Source: Clostridium algoriphilum
GTDB lineage: Bacteria; Bacillota; Clostridia; Clostridiales; Clostridiaceae
Length of the DNA stretch: 33,616 nt
Direction: 5' to 3'
Assembly (NCBI RefSeq): GCF_020443705.1
Contig: NZ_JAIZZK010000036.1
Span: 1 to 33,616, forward strand
Shown here: positions 1 through 8,829 of the stretch, piece after piece
Position numbering within the stretch: position 1 is the first letter of the stretch
Layout of the letters: every line of letters begins with the position of its first letter
Notes under the pieces: generated by a model
What the model was told of the DNA's origin: nothing
Databases searched by the model: none
The model's input: the letters and a program-made list of their open reading frames with translations, nothing else
Position numbers and translations under genes: made by a program

Positions 1-15
1 TCAAACTCTCAATTT
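1..15 (-). rRNA. 16S rRNA, 5' end only (partial)
   Basis: Read on the minus strand, the first 15 bases give AAATTGAGAGTTTGA, which matches the conserved 5' start of bacterial 16S rRNA (AGAGTTTGATC...). The gene continues leftward out of the window. A leader element and a strong promoter lie just upstream, in the order expected for an rRNA operon. The exact mature 5' base is approximate. Confidence 0.8.
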
Positions 16-175
16 AAAAGTTTACACTTTTTATTTGAAATGAATAATCTGCGACAACTGTTAAGTTAATTCGCAAGCTCATTACATACTTTTTAGTCTT
101 ACGACTAAAATTTACTTTATACTAAAGTAATTAACTGGTTAAAACAAAATATTATTTCATTTCTTTACCTATTTC

Positions 176-198
176 TCTGTTTAATTTTCAAAGACCAA
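176..198 (-). promoter_or_regulatory. rRNA leader boxA-like element
   Basis: On the minus strand this reads TTGGTCTTTGAAAATTAAAC followed by AGA. It resembles the leader element found upstream of 16S genes in Bacillus and Clostridium (TCTTTGAAAAcTaAACAA type), which is taken to support antitermination and rRNA processing. It lies between the promoter at 230-258 and the 16S start. Confidence 0.65.
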
Positions 199-229
199 TT
201 TACTTTGTCATTATTTGACGACTTGTATT

Positions 230-258
230 ATTTTACTAGGTATCTTGGATCTTGTCAA
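230..258 (-). promoter_or_regulatory. rRNA operon promoter (TTGACA-17-TAAAAT)
   Basis: On the minus strand there is a perfect -35 box TTGACA (258-253), a 17-bp spacer, and a -10 box TAAAAT (235-230). Transcription would start near 223 and give a leader of about 200 bases before 16S. The consensus match and position make this the likely main promoter of the rRNA operon that leaves the window on the left. Confidence 0.8.
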
Positions 259-541
259 CACTATTTTTAATAATATTTAAATGTTAACTTACTAAGCTTT
301 ACCTTTATCGTTACTTACTCGTATCGACAAGCAATATCTTATCATGTACGTATAACTAGCATTGGTATTAATTCCTTAAATACAGCAATTAAACCTACTA
401 TCCTCACTAACACTACCAAATACTAACTTTATTTTATACTGATACACTAGGACTAGTATACATTGTCTTTATTAATGCACATCCAAATCCTATTATAATT
501 AATGTTTTAGTCATCACTTAATTGCTTAAATACATTTTTGA
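259..541. other. AT-rich intergenic region, no gene seen
   Basis: This stretch lies between the rRNA promoter and the hairpin after the aminotransferase gene. I see no convincing reading frame, RNA gene or second consensus promoter. Weak -35/-10-like strings exist (for example TTGTCG near 325-330 on the minus strand) but none is good enough to call. Confidence 0.5.
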
Positions 542-579
542 TTAATATCAGCCGATGATTTCTCATCGGCTGATATTAA
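542..579 (-). terminator. 17-bp hairpin with GAAA loop after the aminotransferase gene
   Basis: A perfect 17-bp inverted repeat (542-558 with 563-579) encloses a 4-base loop that reads GAAA on the minus strand. It sits about 40 bases past the stop of the minus-strand aminotransferase gene, so it is probably the 3' end structure of that transcript. No T-run follows the stem, so intrinsic termination is less certain than for the other hairpins in the window. Confidence 0.55.
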
Positions 580-618
580 GTTAACTTATTCTTTATATTT
601 ATTATTTACCCTAGTCAA

Positions 619-1752
619 TTACACCTCATCTAAAAAAACCTCCACCATGTCTTTTTTGCATTCAAAACCTAATGCTTTTAACGAAGCCTGTAATGCTAAT
701 AATGTATAAATCATTTTATCCTTTTTAGCATTTTCACCCATATGTCCTATTCTTATTACTTTTCCTTTAAGATACCCAAATGACCCTGCTATAAATACGT
801 CAAATTCATCAACCATATGTTTTAATAGTTCTTTATCGTTTATTCCCTCAGGTAATTCTACAACTGTTACAGTATTAGAATATCCATCCTTAATATATAA
901 GTTAAGCCCTGCTTCTATTACAGCTTTCCTTGTAGCTTTGGCAATACAGCTATGTCTTTTAATTATTTCCGTGTCTTCTAGTATATTATCAACAGCTTGT
1001 CTTAATCCAATAATATCACTTATTGGTGGCGTATACGGAAACCATTGATTTTTGTAATAATCCTTCCATATAAGTAAATTGCAATAATAAGATGCTATAG
1101 GCTTTCTTCTATGTTTCATTACTTTAAATGCGTCATCACTTATACTTAAAAAAGTGAGACCAGCTGGAGCCGAAATACATTTCTGAGAGGCACCCAATAC
1201 TATATCTATTTGCCAATCATCCACCCGCACATCTTCTCCACCCATACCTGCTACACTGTCCACTACCGTTAATATCCCCTTTTCCTTTAGCAAATGGCAT
1301 ATTTTATTAATGTCATTTAAAACTCCTGAAGGGGTATCACAATGGACCACTGTAGCATATTTAAAGCCATGATCCTTTTTAAGAAACTTTTCTAATTCTA
1401 TTGTATCTATCTTCCGTTTCCTATCCCCTTTAAAAACAACCACTTCTCCACCATACATCTTAACAAAATCCGCAAATCCCTCTCCAAATATTCCATTATC
1501 GATTATTAAAACCCTGTCATTATCTTCAGTAAGAGACGCACAAGCAGCCTCAAGACCTAAAATTCCTTCACCACTTAATACCCTAACCTCATTATTAGTA
1601 TGTAAAAAAGCACCTATTTTATCACAAGTTTCTTTGTAAAATTCATAAAACTGTACATCTAAATCTGGATTAGTAGTAGCTAGAGCTCTCGCCATCCTGA
1701 CATTTTCTCTTACCTGCGTAGGTCCTGGCGTCATTATTTGAGACACTTTCAT
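619..1752 (-). CDS. Alanine-glyoxylate/serine-pyruvate-type aminotransferase (class V, PLP)
   Basis: This is a pyridoxal-phosphate enzyme of the class V family that includes alanine-glyoxylate, serine-pyruvate and ureidoglycine-glyoxylate (PucG) transaminases. The N-terminus MTPGPTQV, the SGEGxxGLEA phosphate-binding turn, DTPSGVLND, VVDSVAG and the PLP-lysine motif GASQKCISAPAG (Lys about 191) are all in family order. The length, about 377 aa, is normal. I prefer the ATG at 1752 over an in-frame GTG at 1761, because AAGGA lies about 10 bases before the ATG but abuts the GTG. It is a single-gene unit with a hairpin downstream. The amino donor and acceptor cannot be told from sequence alone; no purine-degradation genes are nearby. 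Confidence 0.9.
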   Translation of the reverse strand: MKVSQIMTPGPTQVRENVRMARALATTNPDLDVQFYEFYKETCDKIGAFLHTNNEVRVLSGEGILGLEAACASLTEDNDRVLIIDNGIFGEGFADFVKMYGGEVVVFKGDRKRKIDTIELEKFLKKDHGFKYATVVHCDTPSGVLNDINKICHLLKEKGILTVVDSVAGMGGEDVRVDDWQIDIVLGASQKCISAPAGLTFLSISDDAFKVMKHRRKPIASYYCNLLIWKDYYKNQWFPYTPPISDIIGLRQAVDNILEDTEIIKRHSCIAKATRKAVIEAGLNLYIKDGYSNTVTVVELPEGINDKELLKHMVDEFDVFIAGSFGYLKGKVIRIGHMGENAKKDKMIYTLLALQASLKALGFECKKDMVEVFLDEV

Positions 1753-1872
1753 AAGTTTCACTTCCTTAAATTATAGTTTAATTAATCTATTAAAAATTAT
1801 ATCACTTATAATAGATTTTAAAAAATGCATTTGGCTATTCAATATAAGAGATTATATATACTTTATAATCTA

Positions 1873-2673
1873 CTAATTCTTTATTAAAAAAGACATCAAA
1901 CTCACAAAGTAAGTTATACTTGAAAAAATTAACGATACTATGAGAAATCCTATTAATACAATATTATACTTTAATATACTCTCAGCCATGACAAACTTTG
2001 AAAATCCAAATGCATTGAGAACTAATATTATGAAGAATATAATATATAACCCCTTTGAAGCTCCTTTTATATCTGCGGTGCTTAAAGATATATGAGATGA
2101 AATGCAAATAGCTAAGAATAAAAACAATATAAAATATGGATTAGTAAAGTTCTTAATTGAGAAAATTATTTTAATTAAATCAAAATAAGAATTAAGTATT
2201 CCGTTTATTGCAACATAACTAATTTTAGTAATGTGTAAATTGTTTATAGATATATTTAGAAATTCATTATATGTTCTAGGAATTATTGTGTACATTAGAG
2301 CAATTATAGCTGAAATTCCTCCGAATATAGGCGCAATGCCTATGAAAAAATTACCCGCTTGTTGGTATACACTATTAGGGTTATAAGCATGATTTACATA
2401 CCCAAGTACTCCACTTTCATCTCTCTTTTGTATTAATACCAATTTTGTTATCTTATGTCTAAAGAGAACACATAAGATAGCATGAGATAATTCGTGAATA
2501 GGCACCCCTACAATAGCGGTTATTGCCACCGCCTTCCACCCAAAACTCTTTTGAAAATTCTCTATTGAATGTTTCCTTAAAAAACCGAGAATAAATCCTA
2601 CAATAATTATCATTCCTGTCATGTATAGAGTATCTAAACATGTTTTTATTATTAAAGTTATTAAGACGTTCAT
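1873..2673 (-). CDS. Membrane zinc metalloprotease-like protein (HELSH, M50/DUF3267-like)
   Basis: This 266-aa protein is strongly hydrophobic, with about six membrane segments. It carries a zinc-binding HExxH motif, HELSH (residues 60-64), inside a membrane helix, as in intramembrane site-2-type proteases. A later segment, SLSTADIKGA (near residue 195-205), may supply a third ligand through its Asp, as in related membrane zincins. The start is an ATG with AGAGGA seven bases upstream. It has no operon partner: the YdcF-like gene is about 350 bases upstream on the same strand. The substrate is unknown. The active-site motif is clear, but family placement is by resemblance only. Confidence 0.7.
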   Translation of the reverse strand: MNVLITLIIKTCLDTLYMTGMIIIVGFILGFLRKHSIENFQKSFGWKAVAITAIVGVPIHELSHAILCVLFRHKITKLVLIQKRDESGVLGYVNHAYNPNSVYQQAGNFFIGIAPIFGGISAIIALMYTIIPRTYNEFLNISINNLHITKISYVAINGILNSYFDLIKIIFSIKNFTNPYFILFLFLAICISSHISLSTADIKGASKGLYIIFFIILVLNAFGFSKFVMAESILKYNIVLIGFLIVSLIFSSITYFVSLMSFLIKN

Positions 2674-3020
2674 TTAATCATCCTCTCAAATTTTACTATT
2701 CAGTTATCGAATTTTGGTATGATATTATATATTGTGGATTGAATACAATGTATATTCTTAATGAATAATTAATATTAATGTTGTTTCCTTTATATATTTT
2801 TTTAATCTTAGAAGATACAATAAATATCTTTGTATCTTTCTTGAATTCTTTTCTTAATTATGGTAAAACAAAACGATATTAACTAAAGTTAAAAACATCT
2901 TATCTATAAAATGTAAATTTTAAAAATTTAAAGGATGCAATTAAAATTCAAATCGTGTCAAAAATATTTAAATTTATACTCAACTTATGCAAAAACTACT
3001 CATAAGTAATTATAACTCAT
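2674..3020. other. Intergenic region with a 9-bp inverted repeat
   Basis: No gene was found. An inverted repeat AAGATACAA (2812-2820) and TTGTATCTT (2830-2838) with a 9-base loop lies between the YdcF-like gene and the metalloprotease gene, both on the minus strand. It has no T-run in either direction, so it could be an operator or a weak 3' hairpin. The rest is AT-rich sequence without recognisable sites. Confidence 0.4.
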
Positions 3021-3593
3021 CTACCTAGATTTATTATTGATTAGATTAGGTATTTCATCTTTAAAATACTCACCTATTTTAACTATTTCCCCCATAATAA
3101 GAGATGTATACTCTGAATTTAAGAACCAGTTATCTTTTGTTACACCTGTCTTATCTGTAACTGTGGATACATAGAAATCTACACTTAGTGGAAATGCTAA
3201 CTGATATGTTAGTAATGCTCTTCTTGAATGATATGATTTACAAACTAGAATAACCTTCTTTATACTTATGTTGTTTTCATTTAAGATTTTCCAAGATAAT
3301 CGTGCATTCTCAAATGTATTTCTTGCCTTGTCTTCTTTTAATATAACTCCCTCTGGCACTCCTAATTTAATGCCTATCATCTTTAAATACTCCCATTCAG
3401 TATCATATTTATCTATATTAGGGTTAACCCCTCCTGTAGGCAATATATATGGTGCAAAGCCCTTGTGATATAATTCTGCGGCCAATTCCATAAGCTGTGG
3501 CTGATTAGTCCCTGGCACTAAAATCACATCAGCTTTTTGCACATATGTATCAACAAATATTAAATCACTTATACAATCAAATGGATAACTCAA
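3021..3593 (-). CDS. YdcF/SanA-like protein (DUF218 family)
   Basis: This 190-aa protein matches the DUF218/YdcF fold: a strand ADVILVPGTNQ, an Asn/Gln-rich helix ELAAELYHKGFAPYIL, PTGG, and the segment KARNTFENARLSW followed by VILVCKSYHSRRA. In the family these form a Rossmann-like domain of uncertain biochemical role, with links to envelope barrier functions (SanA) and S-adenosylmethionine binding (YdcF). The start is TTG at 3593. An in-frame TGA lies two codons upstream, so it cannot extend further. The ribosome site (GGTGAGG) is unusually close. No N-terminal membrane anchor is present, so it looks cytoplasmic. Confidence 0.82.
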   Translation of the reverse strand: MSYPFDCISDLIFVDTYVQKADVILVPGTNQPQLMELAAELYHKGFAPYILPTGGVNPNIDKYDTEWEYLKMIGIKLGVPEGVILKEDKARNTFENARLSWKILNENNISIKKVILVCKSYHSRRALLTYQLAFPLSVDFYVSTVTDKTGVTKDNWFLNSEYTSLIMGEIVKIGEYFKDEIPNLINNKSR

Positions 3594-3729
3594 ACCTCAC
3601 CATCACTCCACTTCTTATAAAAATTATATAATTAGCTAATTTAAATATAATTTATGTCACACATTTATTCAAGTCTCTTTGATTATATTCTTTAGTCGTA
3701 AATGTAATATATTTTTTTACTATTAGTAC

Positions 3730-3763
3730 AAGCTTAATTAAACTATTAAATTTAATTAAGCTT
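3730..3763. repeat. 13-bp perfect inverted repeat, 8-base loop
   Basis: AAGCTTAATTAAA (3730-3742) is followed after 8 bases by its exact complement (3751-3763). It lies in the gap between the VanZ-like and YdcF-like genes, both on the minus strand, without a T-run. It may be an operator or an RNA structure in the 5' leader of the YdcF-like gene. Confidence 0.45.
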
Positions 3764-3842
3764 AAAATACATTAATTTTATAATAGAAATTTTACAAATT
3801 CTTATACGTATTAATGATCATACATATCTTAATTAATAATTA

Positions 3843-3980
3843 TCCACATTAATTTCTAACTTAATGGTACTAATGTGGACAACCCTGTTAATAACTAGAA
3901 CATCTTTTGTGTTTCGCATCTCCCATTAATTCTATCCTTCACCTCTTTGGATTTACTTTGTAACACATTAATTAATGTGT
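3843..3980. repeat. Palindromes in a gene-free stretch
   Basis: TCCACATTA (3843-3851) pairs with TAATGTGGA (3871-3879) across 19 bases, and an 18-bp perfect palindrome ACACATTAATTAATGTGT lies at 3963-3980. They share the ACATTA/TAATGT core. The gap 3594-4015 has no convincing gene; the longest reading frames are under 25 codons. These look like protein-binding palindromes rather than terminators. Confidence 0.4.
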
Positions 3981-4015
3981 AGTTGTCTTATACTCGCGAA
4001 ATTAGTTTGGCGATA

Positions 4016-4054
4016 AATAAAAAAAGCTAATTGAACATGAAGCCAATTAGCTTT
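4016..4054 (-). terminator. Intrinsic terminator of the VanZ-like gene
   Basis: An 11-bp stem AAAGCTAATTG/CAATTAGCTTT (4023-4033 with 4044-4054) is followed on the minus strand by a run of seven T. It starts 12 bases past the stop of the VanZ-like gene. Confidence 0.85.
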
Positions 4055-4065
4055 GAATCAGCATT

Positions 4066-4536
4066 TTAATTAGATTTTGTCAGATGTTTATTTCGAAAAG
4101 AAGATGTCTTTTTTAATGTGGCACGAATGTATATAATTAGAAAAGCTGTAGTTCCTGCACAAGTATCTATTAACACATCTCTAAATGCTGGTCCTCTTCC
4201 TGGAACAAAAGCTTGATGAAACTCATCAGAGCTTGCATATAAAAAGACAATTAATAAAGCCCCTATGTAAACTTTAATATCTCCTTCTCTCTCCTTACTT
4301 ATAGCTCTATATAACAGAACATACAAAATAAAATATTCAGTGAAATGGCCTGCTTTTCTAACTATAAAATCGCTTAGGGTCCCAAATATACTATTTAAGT
4401 CTAGCCCAAACAAGTTAAATATATATTCAATAAATTTATTATTTTCATTTGACACTTCCGCTACTTGGCTAGAGAACATAAATATCAATATCATCCATCC
4501 TATAACCAAAATCCAATCTATATGTTTCTTTTTCAT
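4066..4536 (-). CDS. VanZ-like membrane protein
   Basis: This is a 156-aa integral membrane protein of the VanZ family, which is named for a teicoplanin-resistance accessory protein but is common in clostridia with unknown roles. It has four predicted membrane segments. Family motifs are visible: the N-terminal WMILIFMFSSQ, RKAGHFTEYFIL, the acidic/aromatic SSDEFHQAFVPGRG, and RDVLIDTCAG near the last helix. The ATG start has AAGGGG nine bases upstream. It is monocistronic, ending at a clear terminator. There are no vanHAX-type genes nearby, so a glycopeptide-resistance role is not implied. Confidence 0.88.
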   Translation of the reverse strand: MKKKHIDWILVIGWMILIFMFSSQVAEVSNENNKFIEYIFNLFGLDLNSIFGTLSDFIVRKAGHFTEYFILYVLLYRAISKEREGDIKVYIGALLIVFLYASSDEFHQAFVPGRGPAFRDVLIDTCAGTTAFLIIYIRATLKKTSSFRNKHLTKSN

Positions 4537-4697
4537 ATATACACCCCTTACCTACTCCATTAATTTTTACAATAATACTATGATTATGATTTAGTTCAAT
4601 TTACTTGTCAATATCTCTATAGTAATATATATGTATAGACATCATGCAACATATGCTTTCGCTCCTTTAAAAATAATTCTTCCCAACACGTACACTT

Positions 4698-4735
4698 AAA
4701 AATAAAGGAACAGTAAGCGAACACTGTTCCTTTAT
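4698..4735 (-). terminator. Intrinsic terminator of the glutamine cyclotransferase gene
   Basis: A 13-bp perfect stem (4702-4714 with 4723-4735) with an 8-base loop is followed on the minus strand by TTTT. It lies 22 bases after the stop of the minus-strand gene at 4758. Confidence 0.8.
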
Positions 4736-4757
4736 AGGATAAATGCTTTATTAATAT

Positions 4758-5462
4758 TTAAGTTAGTTTTATCTCAAATATTTTTGGCCATAGTTTTCCT
4801 GTTACAAAAACATGATTGCTCACTTTATCATATGCCATACCATTAAGTGGACCTGCACTTTTATATTCCTTAGGACTTAATAATCCTTTAAAATCTAACC
4901 AACCAATTATTTCACCACTATAAGGACAAATTCTAGCAATTTTATCACTTTTCCATACATTGGCATAGATTTCCCCTTTAATAAATTCTAATTTATTTAA
5001 TTTTGTAACAGGCCTAAATCTGTCATGCACTTTAATACTATACACCTTTTTAAAGTTTATTGGGTTCAAGAAATATATTCTATCTGTGCCGTCACTCATA
5101 ATTAAATGCTCATGATTATGAGTGATTCCCCAACCTTCTGTATTATAGTAAACCTTATTAATTAATTTAAAACTATCTTTATCATAAATAAAACCGATAT
5201 TAGATTTCCAGGTTAATTGAAAAATCTTATTATCGTAAAGTGTAATTCCCGAGCCGTAATCTTTATCCTCTAATTTGTGTAATTTCAAAATTTCACTTGT
5301 TTGTAAATTCACTTTACGTAAAGTTGACTCATACAACCCTCCGGTACTCTCATATATAAACCCAGATTCATATACAAGTCCCTGCGTAGAATCACTAAGA
5401 TCATGTGGATAAGTGTTTATAATATTGTAGGAGTATCTTGGTATACTATTGACATATATCAT
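4758..5462 (-). CDS. Glutaminyl-peptide cyclotransferase (glutamine cyclotransferase family)
   Basis: The family converts N-terminal glutamine to pyroglutamate using a five-bladed beta-propeller. Family motifs run in order: STQGLVYESGFIYESTG, STLRKVNL, a central TEGWGITHN, SDGTDRIYFLNP, LNKLEFIKGEIYANVW, GPLNGMAYD and VTGKLWPKIFEI. I place the start at the ATG at 5462 (234 aa), with AGGGA about 10 bases upstream. A TTG at 5516 would add 18 residues that do not resemble the family and has no good ribosome site. Many family members are exported, but no signal peptide is seen with this start, so it may act in the cytoplasm. It is a single-gene unit ending at a terminator. Confidence 0.88.
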   Translation of the reverse strand: MIYVNSIPRYSYNIINTYPHDLSDSTQGLVYESGFIYESTGGLYESTLRKVNLQTSEILKLHKLEDKDYGSGITLYDNKIFQLTWKSNIGFIYDKDSFKLINKVYYNTEGWGITHNHEHLIMSDGTDRIYFLNPINFKKVYSIKVHDRFRPVTKLNKLEFIKGEIYANVWKSDKIARICPYSGEIIGWLDFKGLLSPKEYKSAGPLNGMAYDKVSNHVFVTGKLWPKIFEIKLT

Positions 5463-5604
5463 AACTCTCACTTCCCTACATAATACATATTTATGATTAT
5501 TATATGTATATTCCAACAGTTTTGTTCATGTCGACATAGATTAGAACATAATAATGCTACATCTTAGCTTGATTATACGAATTAGCAAACTTAATACTGA
5601 ATCC

Positions 5605-5910
5605 TTACCCTAGAAATTCGGGAGTTTGTACCTTGTCTGATCTTATTGCCTTTTTCATTATAGTTAGGTCTACAGTTTGATTCTCTATATTAAAAGAACA
5701 AGGGTATTTGGTGCCACATTGATTGCATTCTATAAATTCCTTAAAACAAGTCTGTTCTCTATTATCAAATAGAAATGGTAGATTTTCTAATTCTTCATTA
5801 TCTACATTCACGGTGTCTATTTTATATGTATAAAGATAAGTAGCTTCATGTTTCATTTCAAAGTTTTTACTATTACATTTTGGGCATACTAATGATTCAT
5901 TTATTTTCAA
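5605..5910 (-). CDS. Small zinc-ribbon protein of unknown function
   Basis: This 101-aa protein has two CxxC pairs, CPKC (residues 9-12) and CNQC (62-65), separated by about 50 residues, which is a likely zinc-ribbon fold. The rest is mixed polar sequence with no other motif I recognise. The start is TTG at 5910, with GAGG about 10 bases upstream (AGAGAGGAAG). It is separated from its neighbours and divergent from the YceG-like gene. It could bind nucleic acid or a protein partner, but no function can be assigned. Confidence 0.62.
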   Translation of the reverse strand: MKINESLVCPKCNSKNFEMKHEATYLYTYKIDTVNVDNEELENLPFLFDNREQTCFKEFIECNQCGTKYPCSFNIENQTVDLTIMKKAIRSDKVQTPEFLG

Positions 5911-6041
5911 TTTATAACTTCCTCTCTATTTTAATATATTAATAGTATTTGTTTACTTTCCCTTATTATTACTCCTAATAGGCTTAGAGTTTTATAGTGT
6001 TTTTATACATTAAATGATAAACTACTTATAAGAAACAATTT

Positions 6042-6074
6042 TTTAATAAATAAAATAAAATTTTATTTATTAAA
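6042..6074. repeat. 14-bp A/T inverted repeat upstream of the YceG-like gene
   Basis: TTTAATAAATAAAA (6042-6055) is followed after TAAAA by its exact complement (6061-6074). It lies about 85 bases before the YceG-like start in the divergent region with the zinc-ribbon gene. It may be a regulatory hairpin or operator, but its pure A/T composition makes chance more likely than for other repeats here. Confidence 0.3.
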
Positions 6075-6156
6075 GATTATTATATAGATAATATTATATT
6101 TTCACACCTACATCATAATGATTTATGGATGTAAAGATAAGATTGGGGGTTAAACT

Positions 6157-8697
6157 TTGATTAATACTAGGAAGCAAATAAATGCATCTATTCTAGAATC
6201 AAAGGAATTATTTAAAGATATATTTGTTCCATTAAATAAACGACAGGGGTTTATTAGATCAAAATCACCTAACATACCTATTTATTTTTATAGATATATT
6301 GGTTCTCTTGAAAATAAAGAAACTTATTATGATAATTTACACAAATTAAATGATAAACTTACTTCACTACATGACTTATACTTAAACTTTAACTCTGGTA
6401 TACCGATTAAAACATTGTCCACCGCCATAACAGAAATACCTTGGAGTGGATTTCTTAGTTCAAATCCACTTAAACGAAATGCCTTAATTAGTATTCTTAG
6501 AACTAAAGGATTACTTCCAAATCTTAAAGATAATTACTTTAATGATTATATAGAAAATGCCTTAGATAATACCATCGCTCTTTATTTAGTAAATGAACCT
6601 AATGTTACGGAAACTGTAATTAAGAATTTTTCAGTGAAATTTTTGGGCTGGATTGACGAATTTGCTCCAAAATTATTTCATAGCATTAATTATAACCTCA
6701 AATATGAAAAAGATATTATTAATCCTAAAGTACTTTTTTATGGTGAAATAAAAAAGCATGAAATGTATTTTTTAATATTTCTATCTAAGTTAGGTTGTGA
6801 CGTGCTATATGTAAATTCACTATCTGACATAGATTTCCTTAAAATTGATAAAAATAATAAATATTCAAGGCTTATGAAATTACCTAGCACTCAACCTCTA
6901 TTAGAAGCTAACTTTATAACAAATAATGATTATAAGAAAACTAATAAAGAAACCAGTAAGGAAAGTACAATTGAAGTAAAAAAAACTATTATTCCTAATA
7001 CGCGTAAAGTTATAAAAGATAGTAATTTAAATTCATCTATAGTTTTTAAGAATTCCATAAATACTATACTTAAAAGCAGCATGAATATATTTGATGATTT
7101 AATTCTTCCAGCTAATAAGAGAATTGGATTTATGGGTGGATCTGTTCCATTTATCCCAGTGTATTTTTATAGATATATTGGAATAATTCAAAGTGAAAAT
7201 ACTTATTATAATGACATATTTAGACTAGATAAAAACTTTAATATCTTAGATGACTTATATTTAAGATTTACAAACTCTATACCTATGATCACGAACTCTA
7301 AGTTAGTTACAAGTACACTAAATATATGGCAATATGTAGATCCTTTTGATATTACGTTAACCAGCAAGCTCGCAACATTACTTATGGAGCACAAGATATT
7401 CCCCACAAGTAACCCTACTTTGAATTCCTCTATGGCAAGTAGCTTTAGCTACATATTAGATATATACTGCAAAGAAGAAAAAAATCTTAATTTATCTAAA
7501 GTTAAAAATTTCACTTTGAAGTTACTTTCTTGGGTTCATGACTTTGTTCCTAACCTTATGAAAAACTTTGACTTTCAAAGCACTTCACCAGATGACATAT
7601 TTAATCCTAAAGTTATATATTACGGTGATATTAAAAAACACGAACTTCTATTCTTAGTTTTTCTATCTAGATTAGGCTGTGATGTTATATATATAAATTC
7701 CCAAAGTGATATGGTCTTAGAGGTTACAAAATGTAGTGAACTATTTTCAAAAAGCTTTGAACTCCCATATAAATCTCCTTTAAAAGAATTTCCAAAAGAA
7801 GAGTTACTTATAAGGCAAGAAACTATTGCTCTAAAAGCCTCAAAAGAATTGTCAACTGCACTTTATACAGACGATGATGGATTTTATAAACCTTGGCAAT
7901 TTGAGGATTACAAAACTATTCCTATTACATTGAAAACTACTTATTATGAACTAAAGATTTTATGGAATGAGCCTTCTAGTTTACGTACAGGATTTACTGT
8001 ACAGAATGATACCGTACATATTCCAAACTTATTTGCAAAAATAAGTGGTATTCACAGTGATTTGAGTTTATATTGGAAGGACATCTCTATTTTAAAAACA
8101 TCAGAGAATACATTATTTATACGTGAAATCCCATTTACCAATATAACTTATACAAAAACTGATTTATACTCCTTAGCATTTGTACTTGATAATAACGGTT
8201 TAGTTGATAAACAAAAACTACTTAATCATAACTGTTATAAATTCTCTCATTTAAAAACTTCTCTTCAACATATTATTTTAGATAAGATAAATTATTTAAT
8301 AAAATCGGATATGCTAATAAAATCGATAAGCAAAGAATTTAAGTTAAAAATTTTAATGACTATATTAGATATTGGCAAGAACATACTACAGCTAATTCAG
8401 CAGTATGATTATCCTTCGAAAATACCTAAACTTGTTATTTATGATAATAATGAAAATATATTTAGTGACGAAGATTCCATTATTATGTGTTTCTTAAATT
8501 TATTTGGATTTGACATTACTATATTAACTCCTACTGGATATAACAACATAGAAGAAAAAATCAAAAGTAACTTTTATGATCTACATAGATTAGAAGAAGT
8601 AAACTTTAATTTACCCTTACCTAATCTAAATGACGAAAAGAAATACACCAAAGCAAAAGTTAAAAATTTCATCTCAAATATTTTTAATAATAAATAA
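6157..8697 (+). CDS. yceG: YceG-like Ter stress-system protein with repeated modules
   Basis: This 846-aa protein resembles YceG of the B. subtilis yceCDEFGH tellurium/stress operon, a putative component of the Ter 'biosynthetic module'. Module 1 (about residues 15-225) and module 2 (about 309-520) are clear duplicates. Both have an LNKRxGF/ANKRxGF segment, IPIYFYRYIG/IPVYFYRYIG, LYLxF, and NPKVxxYGxIKKHE followed by FLSxLGCDVxYxNS. Module 3 (about 572-830) starts with WQFEDYKTIPITLKTTYYE and LWNEPSSLRTGF, and ends with PKLVIYDNNENIF and FLNLFGFDITILTPTG, a diverged echo of the same core. B. subtilis YceG is much shorter (about 540 aa), so one module looks added. The start is TTG with GGGGG seven bases upstream. 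It faces the TerD/AIM24 pair across a shared terminator. Its biochemical role is unknown. Confidence 0.82.
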   Translation: MINTRKQINASILESKELFKDIFVPLNKRQGFIRSKSPNIPIYFYRYIGSLENKETYYDNLHKLNDKLTSLHDLYLNFNSGIPIKTLSTAITEIPWSGFLSSNPLKRNALISILRTKGLLPNLKDNYFNDYIENALDNTIALYLVNEPNVTETVIKNFSVKFLGWIDEFAPKLFHSINYNLKYEKDIINPKVLFYGEIKKHEMYFLIFLSKLGCDVLYVNSLSDIDFLKIDKNNKYSRLMKLPSTQPLLEANFITNNDYKKTNKETSKESTIEVKKTIIPNTRKVIKDSNLNSSIVFKNSINTILKSSMNIFDDLILPANKRIGFMGGSVPFIPVYFYRYIGIIQSENTYYNDIFRLDKNFNILDDLYLRFTNSIPMITNSKLVTSTLNIWQYVDPFDITLTSKLATLLMEHKIFPTSNPTLNSSMASSFSYILDIYCKEEKNLNLSKVKNFTLKLLSWVHDFVPNLMKNFDFQSTSPDDIFNPKVIYYGDIKKHELLFLVFLSRLGCDVIYINSQSDMVLEVTKCSELFSKSFELPYKSPLKEFPKEELLIRQETIALKASKELSTALYTDDDGFYKPWQFEDYKTIPITLKTTYYELKILWNEPSSLRTGFTVQNDTVHIPNLFAKISGIHSDLSLYWKDISILKTSENTLFIREIPFTNITYTKTDLYSLAFVLDNNGLVDKQKLLNHNCYKFSHLKTSLQHIILDKINYLIKSDMLIKSISKEFKLKILMTILDIGKNILQLIQQYDYPSKIPKLVIYDNNENIFSDEDSIIMCFLNLFGFDITILTPTGYNNIEEKIKSNFYDLHRLEEVNFNLPLPNLNDEKKYTKAKVKNFISNIFNNK

Positions 8698-8712
8698 TTA
8701 TACAGTTATATT

Positions 8713-8760
8713 TTAAAACAGATAAGAGACTTATATTAGTAAGTCCCTTATCTGTTTTAA
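8713..8760. terminator. Bidirectional terminator between the YceG-like and TerD genes
   Basis: A nearly perfect stem of about 21 bp (8713-8734 with 8739-8760, arms beginning TTAAAACAGATAAG) lies between two convergent genes. T-rich arm ends occur on both strands, so it can serve both transcripts. Confidence 0.8.
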
Positions 8761-8829
8761 CTATAATTAACATATGGCATTAATATTTAATAGATTTATA
8801 TTTAATCATTCAATGCAATTAAGTAATAA

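Noticed and set aside
2459-2641. 60-codon minus-strand frame inside the metalloprotease gene
   Set aside because: Out-of-frame shadow of the longer gene, with no recognisable motif.
3880-3990. Possible riboswitch or short peptide in the gap before the YdcF-like gene
   Set aside because: No known riboswitch core was found, and the best frame is only 12-21 codons without conserved features.
6042-6074. CRISPR or mobile-element end
   Set aside because: A single A/T-only inverted repeat, with no repeat array, transposase or target duplication in the window.
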